NCBI GenBank assembly: GCA_050084515.1
Contig: CM114273.1
Location: 13,020,001-13,084,000 of the forward strand
Direction of reading: 5' to 3'
From: Blasia pusilla
Taxonomy: Eukaryota; Marchantiophyta; Marchantiopsida; Blasiales
DNA length: 64,000 nucleotides
Shown here in pieces: positions 33,704-46,114 of the stretch. The number at the start of each line of letters is the position of its first letter. Position 1 is the first letter of the stretch. The notes under the pieces were generated by a model. The model searched no databases and was not told the origin of the DNA. It was given only the letters and a program-made list of their open reading frames with translations. Both the position numbers and the translations under genes were made by a program.

Positions 33704-35850
33704 TGTAGTCTTTGATTCTGGTACGTTTGGACTCTCAATAATCACACTCACCTAACCTTTCCAACATGTTAATGTTTGATCATGTATATATTTTCCCCTA
33801 CCTCTACACTTGAGTACTACCATAAAATCAACTATTTTGTTTGATTTGAACAAAATTGGGCAAGATTTTGTCACATAATTACATAGATCTTTATTTTATA
33901 TGCATGTTCAAATTTTGTTTGATCTTATAAACTTCCTTGCTCTTTTGTTGTGTAGTATACTTATGCTACTTGCTATCTTCTCCATTGGTGCTTTGAATTG
34001 CTGATTATTAATTCCCTATATGTGACCTACTTAGTGTTTCCTTCTTATGGGATGTGGTGTAGCCCACTTAGATCATAATTATACTATGCGAATGAGTGGA
34101 ACAGTTGATTCCCGACAACTACTTCCACTAACCCATCCATCTAACATCAATCCCCGTACTACTGTGGTTCAACATCAATCTTCTCGTGGTACTGCACATC
34201 ACGCTAGCACAATGCCTCTCCAAGTCTAGATCCATATTCATCAACCATTGTTGACTTCTACTAATCAACATATCAACTGGGAACTTTGTAGTAAATGTTA
34301 GCCATTGTGTCCATCATTCCACTAAACCGCTCATATTCAACCCGCCTATTGTAGGCCTATATTCTAGCTGCCTCTATAACAATTATAGCATTTTAATCTC
34401 TAGCTTCTTGTAATTTGCACTCTTTTGCTAGCTTGTTGTTGTGATTTATTCATGCTTTGCTCTACTCCCTCTACTCTCTTATTTGTTTTTCTCATTCCTC
34501 GATAGCCTGCTTGGTGATTGTTTTGCTTCTGTTGACTACCATGCAGGGTAATCAAATCAATGTCAAGAGATAGAGGGCAGCGAGAGATCCCATTAACGGA
34601 AATATTAACCACTTCACCACATTTATCATCAACACCAACATTGATGCTATTAACTATCAAAATTCTGGAATTAGGACAAAGAAGACTTATAGAGCACTTG
34701 ACTTGATCTACAACTTATTTACTTTAGCAATTAGTCCATCAAAATATGTGTCACTTCTTCTTAGCTATACACTTACACATGTCACTTACTAAATGAATTC
34801 AGGAGGTGCTACTAACTTTTAGAATGGCTTGCTCTAGCTGAAGCAAATGAAGAGAAATTTATACTTACAGTAGCCATAGCAGCATCATCAGATCATCTGA
34901 GCAGTCTCCATTGTGTAATCCATTCTATAATTCATATGTACCACTAGACAACTTTTATGCTTCTGTCATTTATGTGCCATTGCTTATATTGCTACATTAG
35001 CTAAATGGCAGGTATGATGAATTCTCTAAGCACGCACTCCACTGTTGAAGTCAAGTCAATTTAGATTCTTGGCATATCAATGGTTGTTGTCATTTGAGTT
35101 GATGAACTAATTGACTGCAATAAATCAAATAGCTTAGTAGTTGGTGTCTAAATAGATAGTCCTCATCTTGTGCCTGGAGAGCAACAATCAACCGAAGCAC
35201 CTTAATAGAAAGATATCTACTGAAATCATTAGAGTTCATTGAGTCAAGTCTAATAAAAAGCGCAAGAAGGTAATGAGCTAATGAGATAACAATGGAAGGA
35301 ACTATGGTGCAAAATGGTGAGAATATTATCAAGCATGGAGAGCATAAGATTATAATAGGGTTATCGTGCATCAATGACTCAATGATATCATCTATTCAAT
35401 GATTACCGCATACTACCTCAACATGAGGCATGATGTTAACAAGAATTAAGCATAAATGCACACATACAACTAGTTACTTTTTTTTCACATATAAGTAACT
35501 ACTTATGTGCACCCTTTTTACTTGTTCTAGTTATTCTTCAATTTTAGCTTAATCACCCCGTCAATTTAAGAATATTCTAGGCCCGCACGCTTGTTTATAT
35601 TCTTCGAATATCATAAATCACTAGTGGGCAGCCCGTGCCATGTACGATAGTGAAGGAAAATTATTTTCTTGCTGCATATAGAGGAGAAAATATTTTATTG
35701 CCACTAGGTTGTCTTGACATGGAGTAGATTAATAAGACACTCTCCCATATAAATCTATGTTATTTTGGAAGAATGCCTTTTTTTTATTTGCAAATACCTC
35801 CCTAGTTGGCACGGGACAGAAAAAAATATTAATTGTTCAACATCTTTTAA
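33704..35850. other. AT-rich intergenic DNA
   Basis: This continues the region cut by the chromovirus at 25212. No gene is recognised; the 60-codon frame at 34047 matches nothing. Base composition rises sharply in GC after about 35850. Confidence 0.5.
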
Positions 35851-37930
35851 TTTTCCGTGGACCCGCTCTCCCAATGTTGGACAGAAAATTTGAACGACGA
35901 GGAGGCGAACGGGAAAAAAATGATGCGAGTGCGGTCCTCCGCGGACGCGACCGCTTTCCCACCTCCGGTTTCTTTTTCCCCGGCCCGTCGCCCCCAAAGT
36001 CGACGTCCACCGGCGCTGACGAGTAACCCGCGCCTGTCCGCGTCCGGTCACCCCGCGCCTCCCTCCAGGCCTATCTATCCATCTGTCCCCGCCTTCCCTT
36101 GTATGGCTGCCTGCCACCTTTCACGCGTCAGCTCCTCCACCCGACAGCCAGACCGTCCATTCATTCGCCCGCTTCCATTCGGGAGATGAGATGATATTCA
36201 GTGCCACTCTCTATGCTCTCGTAGTAAGTAAGTAGCACAGGACCGGACAGGACACGACACCAGAGCGCAGAGAAGAGAAGCGAAGCGAAGAGCACAGCAC
36301 AGAGGAGACGAGAGGAGAGGAGCGTGGATTGCTGGAGCGGAGCGGAGAGGAGAGGAGAGGAGAGGAGGATTCAAGGGGGTGGGGAGAATTAGGGCTGGTG
36401 ATTTCTCGCAGGAGGGGAGTGCAGGGGAGGCGAATTGGAGTGGGAGGAATTGGCGAGGGGAGAGGAGTTTCGTGGTTCAATTTTGGGAGTGGGAGATGCG
36501 TGGGGCGGGAGGATGTCGGGCTTTGCGGGGGGGTAGGAGGAGAGGGGGAACTGGGAAGGTTTGGAGCTGGATTGTATGAGGCTGGGATTGCGATTTGGCC
36601 GAGGAAGCGGGCGAGGAGGAGGAGGAGATTCGATGATGGAGAGGGAGAAGCAAGGGTGCGAGGATGAAGTGTAGCTAGGAGTGGATGCTGGACGCGGATG
36701 GACAGGGAAGGAGGCACGAGGAGTGGAAAGTGAGGGGATTTTGTTTGAGGGAAAGGAAGGCGTAGCTGGACCATGGCCAGCCCTCAGCGTTCGTTGCAAG
36801 CGGGGTAGGAGAAGTGATGGATAAGGGTCTCAAGGTCTATGATGGGGCTCGCTGCGTTTTGCTGAATCTTCTCGCACGCATATGTCGTAATCCTTTTCGA
36901 GTATTCTGGTGTTAAGTCTGCAGAGTTCAATTCCATGGCCAGGGCCTTTCAATTAACCGGTCAGTGTTCTGTCCTTATTTGTCCTCGCTTGTAGGCTCCT
37001 ATCGCATATCAGCGTGATAAGTAATGGTAGCATAAAGAACGATCAAGTGCCCACTTCCGCCCAAATTTCCGATGTCAAATTTTCTGCGAGATTTGGAGGA
37101 TTATGCAGAGGTCCGTGGTATCTTTAGGGAATCGGATCCATTTACAGGCATGAGAAACGATTGAGCGTCCATCTGCCAAAAAATTCCAACGTCAATGCTT
37201 GTGCAAAATTCGGAGGATTATGTCTAGGTTCGAGGTAAATTTAGGGAGTCAAAGTTTCAATGACAGGAATTACCATGAGGATGCAACAATGTGTAGGACT
37301 CTATTGCCTGGGCCCAACTTTACACCTGATGTATTTCTAAGCATTTCAATCGATTGTATTGACATCTGGCAGGAGATTACACAGCTAAAGCTTCACAAGA
37401 ATTCGGTTGTCGATTAGTTCATAGCTAGAGCTAGGTGCATGCCACAGTAGAGCTAGGTGCATGCCGCAGTGGATATGGATTTACTCAATAAGTCTTTCGG
37501 CTAGGAGAAGTAAATCCTTCTACTCTCTAGAATCTGTATCTTTGAAAGTTTTTTTCCTGCTCATGCTCTCTATCTGTATCTTCTCACTCCAGAAACAACA
37601 TTCACCACAGAAGTTTACTTCTGCCTACTTGTCAATGCATAGTCTAGATGTTCCAGAAGGGAAGGGTTGTCTACAACCGAATTTGTTCTTCTGCATAAGA
37701 CTCTAGGGATTCCAATGTGAAATCGGCTAGTTGTTGGAGGGCTTCCCTAGCTATAGGGCAGCTCATGTGCAGGGTTATATCGCTTCATGCGATGTATTCG
37801 ATATGAATCGGGGGATCCGGGATGTACACAATTTTTGAGGATGATAGGGAGTGTAATAAGTTTTGACGTACCTGCTGCAGCGCCACAAGATCACGAGTGC
37901 ATCACTTGAGTCGCTGTTTAATCTCTTCAG
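35851..37930 (+). promoter_or_regulatory. Likely promoter and 5' untranslated region of RSH1
   Basis: GC content increases abruptly, and 36240-36670 is very purine-rich on the plus strand, with a GAGAG/GGAGA run (about 36340-36366). Plant leaders often carry such GA tracts upstream of the start codon. No TATA box or start site can be fixed. The antisense proline/serine-rich frames here are shadows of the GA tract. Short ATG frames (for example at 36817) exist, but none matches the known RSH1 N-terminus, so the first coding exon is undetermined. Confidence 0.5.
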
Positions 37931-40900
37931 TTAAACATCCTCAAATGGAGCACGGTGCTGAGACATGAATTCTGGTGTGCAGGGTGTGCTGATTCTGTTG
38001 GGGCTCGAATCTTAATTCAGCCGATTCTCGCTAGACATGATGATAAGGATTCTTCTTGTTCAGCTCTCTCTTTGGGTGGTGGTTTGTCAAGCTCAATTCA
38101 AACTGTTTCGTTCTCCAACAATGCTAGCCGGCAGAAACATGGAAGATTGTCAGGCTTGAACTCTGTACAGTCGAAATTATTCATCCCACTACCACGCTTT
38201 GTTGTGTATTTCAATTTCTGTCCTACTTTCCCGCTGATTCTTGGTTACATCAACTCATCACTGAATAAAAAACTGCAGTGGAAGGACTAGCTTATGGAGC
38301 TTGGAACTTCAACTCGATGAACCATTGTAAACTATTACTGGAGATGACTGTTTTAAGTTGTACCCTAGTTGTAAAGACTTCTGATCCCACTTTTGGTCAT
38401 TTTCCTGTAGCTCTTTGATAGTGGCCGGAGTGGCTCAACCGGCCACATTTGGAGAGAGGAGGAGGTTAAAACGTGCATATCTTGCTCTCCGATCCAGAGA
38501 AACTCTCGGAGATTAAAGTCTAGATTTGAAATATGTGTTTGCTCTCTCTCCCCGAAGGAGGCTGCAACATCTTCAGAAAGTGTAGTAACACCGGCAACTT
38601 TGTGGGAGGTGAGATGCACGCTAATTCCAGTGTTTATCTTCGTAGACTTTTGTGTGTGTTTTGTCCCAATAATCTTGTGTTGAATCACACATATTTGGGT
38701 ATTGACTGTATTAAGGTTTTATTAGAAGTTTCTGGAACAAATCTCTTATGTTAACCCTGGTTCAACATCCTCATCAATTTTCATATGCAATTAGAGCAAG
38801 TCCTCATTGAATATGTGCTGTCCAGGAGAAGTGAGATTTTCTTTTTACCTACTGTAGTAGATGTCTTTTAAGCTGAGATGGAATTCCAACCCTGGTGCAG
38901 GTTGGGCTTTCTTCCAATTTTCGGTGGCTTTGCTCACTACCCTGATGCTACTGTTTTTATTAGGAATTGATGCCCTGTTTCCTCCCTTCCCTGATTATCA
39001 TCTGTTGTGGTTTGGTTGAACTTGCAGGAGCTCAAGTCAACTGTTAGCTACCTTCCAGCTACTCACCTCATTAAGGTGATGGATGCCTTGCAGGTACATC
39101 ACCCTATGCCGTGATCATCATGAGTGTTGGGATACAGATATAAGCATGATGTAATTTTATTCCTTCAAGTTTCCATCATGGTATCCTTACATAGTGTGTT
39201 TTATTGATTCCAGCTTGCTTATGAAGCTCATGATGGCCAGAAGAGGCGAAGCGGGGAGCCTTTTATCATCCACCCAGTAGCAGTCGCTGGCATTCTGGGG
39301 GAGCTGGTTAGTAAGATGACTTTGCATATAATAGTTTGATGGCCCATGTGATGTGCTCTAAATTATCATATTCGAAAATTTTCTATCCAGTAGTATAGAA
39401 TCTTTTTAGAAATCGAAATGTGTTTCAGGTACAAAAGTTAGGAGAACTAATGTTAACATTTGAAAAACGATATATGTAAGTAATTGCTAATGACAGGATC
39501 TGAGAGCTAATTCTGGTATTTGTGAAAAGACACATGTAAGTAAGTCTCAATGACAAAATGTGAGAGAATTAATTTTAGTATTTGAAAACATGATACATGC
39601 CACTCTTAGATTCCCTAATTCCCAATGCTGATAATAATAAATATTTACCAGATAACATGCATATCCTTTATTTTCTAGTTATGCCGCATGGTCTATGACC
39701 TTTAAAACAAAACAAGAGCAGAAGGAATGCAGCATTTGCTCCCTGCTAAGCATAACCCAGAGTTTTTCTCAGTCATTGTTTAAAAACCCTTTTGTGGGAC
39801 CCTGATTAGCTAGGGGCTGTGGGAAGCTATTCTGATAGAGCTTATCTCATCTAAGTTCGGTCACATTAGTGCCGCTGATGTCAGAGACATGTGGAAGTTG
39901 TGAAAATGGGATTGACGGTGATAAATTTTTTGGTTGAAAACTTATGAATCCTTGAAGTTCACCAGTCACAGGGTCTTTAGGTCCTAAATCGAGATTTTGA
40001 CTTTTCCCTCAGTTTAAAAATGGATTGGAGGCCACTTTTATAAGTTTACAGACTATGCTTTGGAACGCTGAAGACTGGGGTGGACTGGTCTCACAGGAAA
40101 TGGACTGGGAAACTATAGTGGCGGGCCTCTTACATGATACTGTGGAGGATACAGAGCATGTCACATTTGAGAGGATTGAAGAACAATTTGGGATGGTCGT
40201 ACGACGAATAGTAGAAGGTGAAACAAAGGTACAGGCTGAAAAGTTATATGCAAGGTGTGAAGTTCCTTGCTCAGCTTCCAATAAAAAGAAATTTTAATGG
40301 ACTTAAGATGGTTTGACCTCTGTTTGGCATTATGACAGGTGTCGAAGCTTGGGAAGATGCAATGTCAAGACTCAAAGTTGTCAAGTCGAGATGTGAAAGC
40401 TGATGATTTGAGGCAAATGTTTCTTGCTATGACCGAAGAGGTACACCCAACACGTCCGGTCTGTAGATTCTCTGTTATTTTACCCCATCCTCTACAGAAA
40501 TAGGGGGATTATCACTCAGCTATCATGTATCCCTGGTTGGTATGTTTTAAATGTGTCCAAGGTTTTCTTCCAGGACAGTATATTGAATAATGGTTTTTAT
40601 CTTAAGTTGTCCTTCGAGTTTTTTTTTGAACTCAGCGTTCGGAGGACAGTTTATGGCCTCAGTCTCGATGAGCTTGGATATCTTAAGCTCTGGTTTTTGA
40701 GAGTAGTTCTTGCTTATTGGTGGACCTTTTCTAGTTTTAGTAATTGGGCATTGTACTCGACTGGTTCTGGTTATTCTTGATTTCTCTAGACTCAGCGTTA
40801 TCTCACATGGTAATAAAATTTGGTGATCACCAGGTCCGGGTCATAATTGTTAAGCTTGCTGACCGGCTGCATAACATGCGAACTCTGTCTCACATGCCTC

Positions 40901-43900
40901 CTCACAAGCAGGTAGAGGTCGTTTTTTCTCTGCTAAATTATGTTTGCTAAGACTGATCCTTGGCTTTAAAAAGCTGAATGGATGATTTCTTCATGAGTAT
41001 TGCAAGTTTGCACTGACTCTTAAATACCACCTTTTTGTCACTTCGATGTACCATAAGCAGATCCACCTTTTTCATTCATTCTGTTCATGATCTTGGCAGC
41101 AATACATAGCTCAAGAGACTCTTCAAGTATTTGCACCTTTGGCGAAGTTACTGGGAATGTATCGAATCAAGGTATATGACTAGCCATTTGAGAGATGTAT
41201 TACTTGTGACTGTGATGCGATTTTTTAACAAACATGTTTTGTAGCATAACCAAGCATGGTAGAATAGGTACAAGCACATTCTGCAATCTTAATTATGAGT
41301 GATTGGGTAACTTTCAGTCTGAACTGGAGGATCTATCGTTCATGTACGCCAATCGTGAAGAGTACATGCGTCTGAAGAATCGCGTAGGTACCTTGGGGAA
41401 GGAACAAGAAGAAGTATTGCTGGAGGTACGCTGTCCTACCAGATCACTAACGAGATAGAGATGACAAGGGTTTTTTTGGGTTGGGTTTCCATGGGCTCCC
41501 AAGGTCAGAGGAGCAGAAGATTGATTGAATTCTTGCCTCAGTAATGCAACTTCATGCATTTGGTGTACTCTCAGATTGCTAGTAGAGCATTATTTGTGTA
41601 AGATATTTGTGCAGTCGAGTGTTTTTATTCGACCTTCTGACAAACCTAAATTCCTCCCTTACAAACATTTAGGCAAAGAATGTTGTGCTGGAGACAATTC
41701 TGAAGGATCAATTCCTTGGCTACATGACTGTGGATGTCAAAGTCTTCACGCGATACAAAGAACTTTACAGGTACCTGTTACGTGGCCAGCTGTCACTACT
41801 TGTTAGATAGGTAGTTTATTGATTTTGGGTGGAACTTGAAGCACGGAAGTTACTTTTTGGGTAGAAGGTTGGTCTTTAATTATCCATATATCCAAACTAT
41901 TCTTTGAGGACTTTGAGTGGTAATCAGATTGTATATGTTAACCAGCATGTGGCTGTTTGGTTTGCCATGTTGGACAGCATTTATAAAAAGATGGTCGAGA
42001 CAAAATGCTCTGTGGATGAGATTCGAGATATTGCACAGGTGCGCTTTCAAACAAGAAAAGCTCATGCATAGTGCTGACATGTTAAATACTTGCCAGCCAG
42101 GTACCTTTGCATCTAGGTCGAGGATTAGATGTAGTATTGATTGATTGTCGTTTGAATTGTATGCAGGTGGTTGTTAGAGTTTTATTAGTTTCGGCTCACT
42201 ACTGATACGGGTGTTTGTTTATCATGTAGTTGAGAGTGATACTGAAGATGAAGCCTGGCGCAACTTTAGGCCAGCTGTGCACTGCTCAGCAGGTAGGAGC
42301 TCTGAACATCAAGTGCAGTCTTCTACTTTGCTAGGATCACTGGTTGTAGTTTCTGACTTATTACTTGTGGTTGGAAGATGGCTTGAAAGGACGTGACACT
42401 GTTGAACGAATATTTTCCATTGCAGGTGTGCTATCATGTTCTTGGACTAGTTCACGCCATGTGGCCTCCAGTGCCTCAAACGGTAAGAGGACTCCTATCA
42501 GAGGTTTCTCATGTGGTCTGGTCTACTGTTCTGTTGTATTTGTAACCTTCGCTTCTGTCTGACCATCACATGAGTACACTTGTAAGTCTTACAGCCAGGC
42601 TGTGTCGTTTATACTATCAGTTTCTGCATATAGAGGAATAAGCAAAATTCACTTCATGTGTACGCCACTCAGGTGAAGGACTACATTGCAACACCTAAGC
42701 CGAATGGGTACCAGAGTCTTCACACAACAGTGATCCCTTTTGGTTCAAAAACATTTTTTCCTCTTGAGATCCAGGTATTGCCACATCTTGTCCAATATGA
42801 TTTTCTGTTTAGTACTATGAGTGGGAAACCCAGTGATGAGTTTGATGAGTCCTGTTGTGTGGCTTAATAGTTGAGCATGGTGTCCTGTCCATTGGTTGTA
42901 GATTCGTACAGAAGAGATGGATAAGCTTGCTGAATGGGGAATCGCTGCTCATCATAGTGGAAAGGGTGATTTGAATACTGAAACACACCCAGCTGGTTCT
43001 GGGAATGGTGTACTTGTCACGAACGGGTCCACCCGCCATGGTTGGAATAACAACCTTAATGATGCTGAGATTGCACGCAGGGTAAGGAACTATGGCATAA
43101 CACCTTTCTTATCTTTTGCAATTTTTGGTGCATTGGTCACTTCTGCTCATCTTTCGCTCCCTTTCTTAATGGCAGAAATCTTCAGTCACTATCCTTCCCA
43201 GAGAATGCATGTGAGTCAACATTTGAGGGGTACCTAAACTGAACTAAGGAGTTATCTTGCAGGTGAGCTGGTTGAATTCCATTCGAGAATGGCAAGAAGA
43301 GTTTGTTGGGAACATGACGTCACGAGAATTTGTCGATACAATTACAGGAGATTTACTTGGCAGCCGTGTCTTCGTTTTCACACCAAAAGGGGAGGTGAGA
43401 CCACGAACTATGGAAAGATAATCACCAAACTTGTGAGGAGAGTATTTTCATGTCACGTAGGGGCTGTATCCATGGAAACGGCGACCGTGGGTCGCAGAAG
43501 TCCCTTGGCCCTGTATTTATTCCGGCAAGTCTGATGATGTATACAGGCGGTTTCACCCGTAATCAGGCAAGATTTCTCGGTTTCCGGTAAATCAGAAACG
43601 AGTTATAGCGTGATGTGACCCAAGGATCTTCCTTGGATTTCCCGCGCCGTATTTTTTGCGGCGTGGAAGGACCAAAGATCCATTTTCAGTCTGTTAAATT
43701 TCAGCCGTTGATCTTGGTGATCGGGGACCCTGCGACCCAAAACTTCCCCCATGGGGACCTGCCCTTAAGAGACTCAATTTGTAATACTATGTTTCTGTTT
43801 GCACAGGTGAAGAATCTTCCAAAGGGTGCAACAGTCGTTGACTATGCATATCAGATTCACACAGACGTGGGTAATAAGATGGTGGCTGCAAAGGTATAGT

Positions 43901-44643
43901 CAGCTTGTTCCCTGGATACACTCTCTCCTTCCTTTCTGACTCGGTCCAAGCACCTAGCCATGGACCATCGTAGGTGAAGCAACACTTTAAGTTCCCTGGA
44001 ATAAATGCCTGTCGAAATGTCAAAAAGTTAGTTGAGTTCTGACTTAGTATCTCACATGGATGTGCAGGTGAATGGAAATCTTGTATCTCCAACGCATACT
44101 TTGGCCAATGCTGAGGTGGTGGAAATTGTAACATATGATGTGAGTTGCATGTTGCCAACATAATTGTACACCTGCTTCTTCTGAAGAAACATGGTAGGCT
44201 TATAGCTGACTGTTGGTGTATTTTGTGTGGCAGGGTGTATCACAAAGAAAATTATTTGAGCTACACAGACAGTGGCTACAGTTTGCAAGGACTCGAAGTG
44301 CACGACATAAGCTTACCAAGGTTTAGCAACGTTTCTGGTTTCCACTCAACATTTTGCATGGGTAGAGGGATGGACTTGTCACTCATGCTGTGTTTGTATT
44401 AACAGTTTGCGAGGACTCAAAGCTTATGCCAGAAGTTTTTTACGACTTTACTGTGTGCCTTTTGACAAGGTGGATGGGGAAAGGAATGAAAGAGGTCACA
44501 AAATCTTCTGTGCCCTTTTTAGCTGAGACAAATCTTAAATTTCCATCTTTTAAAATATCAAATGGTTACAAATACAGGGGTGAGGAGGCAACACAAGTCA
44601 TTTGGATATTCACGTGGGTGATCTTAGAGGAGAAGTCAGTACT

Positions 44644-44682
<39 letters not shown>

Positions 44683-46114
44683 CGTCATGCTCTGTTTTTG
44701 TTTGTTGGTGCAGTTTTTGAAAGATCAAGCCGCCTTAGATGCAGCAGAGATCACTGCGGATTCTGTGAAAGATTTTATTTTTGAGTTTGAAGAATCTGAT
44801 TTAGATGTTTTAGATGATGATGAGTCGGATGAACGGTTGGCATCTGGCTCATTTGCAAGCTCCTCAAACCGTAGAGCTGCAGATGGAATCATTGGTAGAA
44901 ACGTTGTAGCCTACCTATCAAAAAGACCAGGTCAAGGCAAACGAGAGCCCGGGGAACCATTTTTGGAAGCAAAGACAATAGTCAACGGAAAGCACAATAA
45001 GCTTGTGGAGGAAATGTTTGGCAAGATGGGTAGAGGATCTAGCAATGGAGCTGCACATGCAATTGCCAGGTCCTCGAGTGTGAAGTTTGTTATTGAAGAT
45101 GAATCAAGGGCTGTATTTGAAGCATGGCAAACAGGAAGGATTGCAATGTGGCATGGGAGTGGAGGCCGTTCACTTCAGTGGTTTAGCATCTGCTGCATTG
45201 ATCGGAGAAGTATGTGTCAATTTTTGTGGGAGTATCTAGATTTTGGATCCTTCTATTTCCTCTTTGGTCAGGGTTGCGGAGTTTGGATGTAAGAACTTTT
45301 GAGGAGGAATTGGTATCTCTAATTGTGCATAGATAATAAGAAAAGATAATGAGTGAAGGTATAGGGATAGACTAGTTTGTGAAAAATGCTGGCATTTTTC
45401 TTATGAGCAGTTTGTGGAATTGAACCAGGCATGCTTGCAGAGGTGACAGCACTCCTTGGGGCATCTGGAGTTCTCATTTGTGCTTGTGCGGTGAGTCCTG
45501 ATTACAATGCCTTGTTTTCTCGTCCAGTTCTGACGGAATTATGTGCTCAACGTTGAAGCTTGAAGATAAGGCTATGACTAGAGTTTCCATGTCCAAAGCT
45601 TATAGATACAGTAATGAAGTTTTTGGCCGTTGGATGTGCAGGCTGAAACTGACCAGAGCAGGGGACTTGGTATTATGATCTTCCATATAGAGGCAAATTA
45701 CGAAAGCCTGGTAAGGAGATATATAGGACTCATGGCTACAAGCTCTATTCATCGTCAATGTTGTTTTTCAATTAACCTTTACTGGTAGTGCGATTTCTGT
45801 GGGTTCTTGGTTGTATTGTGAGCCCAAAAGCGTCATTGGCTCGTGAACCAAGAGATACAGCAGTTGCCAGTTCCTGCTGATTTTACGGTTTAAAGTAATG
45901 TGTTGTTCATATTAATATTATTCACCAGTGTCTGATTCTCAAATTGTTGTGTTGTGGATCACAGATGGATGCATGGACGAACATTAACCAAATTGGGGGT
46001 GTTCTCAACTGGGCAATGGGTTGCAGTTGGCAAGGTCCCCAAGTGACTCGGCGGTTTCAGAACATACTCAAATTGAAGCCATCCCCTGATTCTGGTGGGA
46101 GGGTATCTCCGTAG
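37931..46114 (+). CDS. RSH1: Chloroplast RelA/SpoT homolog RSH1, (p)ppGpp metabolism, spliced gene
   Basis: Twenty-two coding exons join in phase (854 codons plus stop): 38411-38608, 39028-39093, 39214-39306, 40097-40228, 40339-40440, 40834-40911, 41100-41171, 41318-41425, 41673-41770, 41978-42038, 42230-42292, 42426-42482, 42673-42774, 42902-43081, 43263-43394, 43807-43893, 44068-44139, 44234-44320, 44714-45209, 45429-45490, 45642-45710, 45965-46114. All introns are GT-AG. An N-terminal exon from about 37931 ([13 protein letters not shown]) fits a transit peptide, but its donor is uncertain. Domains: HD hydrolase ([29 protein letters not shown], metal ligands kept), synthetase-like ([27 protein letters not shown]), TGS (VFVFTPKGE to VEIVTYD), acidic linker, C-terminal ACT. 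At the synthetase site, DIAQLR replaces the usual D-x-x-G/A-x-R, so the plant-RSH1 pattern of a hydrolase without synthetase is likely. The enzyme would degrade (p)ppGpp in plastids. The gene looks intact. Confidence 0.95.
44643..44682 (+). repeat. (CACCCT)n minisatellite in an RSH1 intron
   Basis: Six to seven CACCCT units lie about 30 bp before the acceptor of the 44714 exon, the unit carrying a pyrimidine-rich tract that could serve as part of the splice signal. It is not the plant telomere repeat (TTTAGGG). Confidence 0.9.

Noticed and set aside
35612-35650. Helitron 3' end (CTAG with a GC-rich palindrome) on the minus strand, with a similar word near 16247
   Set aside because: Only short similarity to known ends; no matching 5' end, and the orientation does not fit the plus-strand Rep/helicase.
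36211-36799. Proline/serine-rich minus-strand frames of 136-187 codons
   Set aside because: They are the complement of a GA-rich leader tract upstream of RSH1; composition alone produces them.
44643-44682. Interstitial telomere repeat
   Set aside because: The unit is CACCCT, not TTTAGGG/CCCTAAA.
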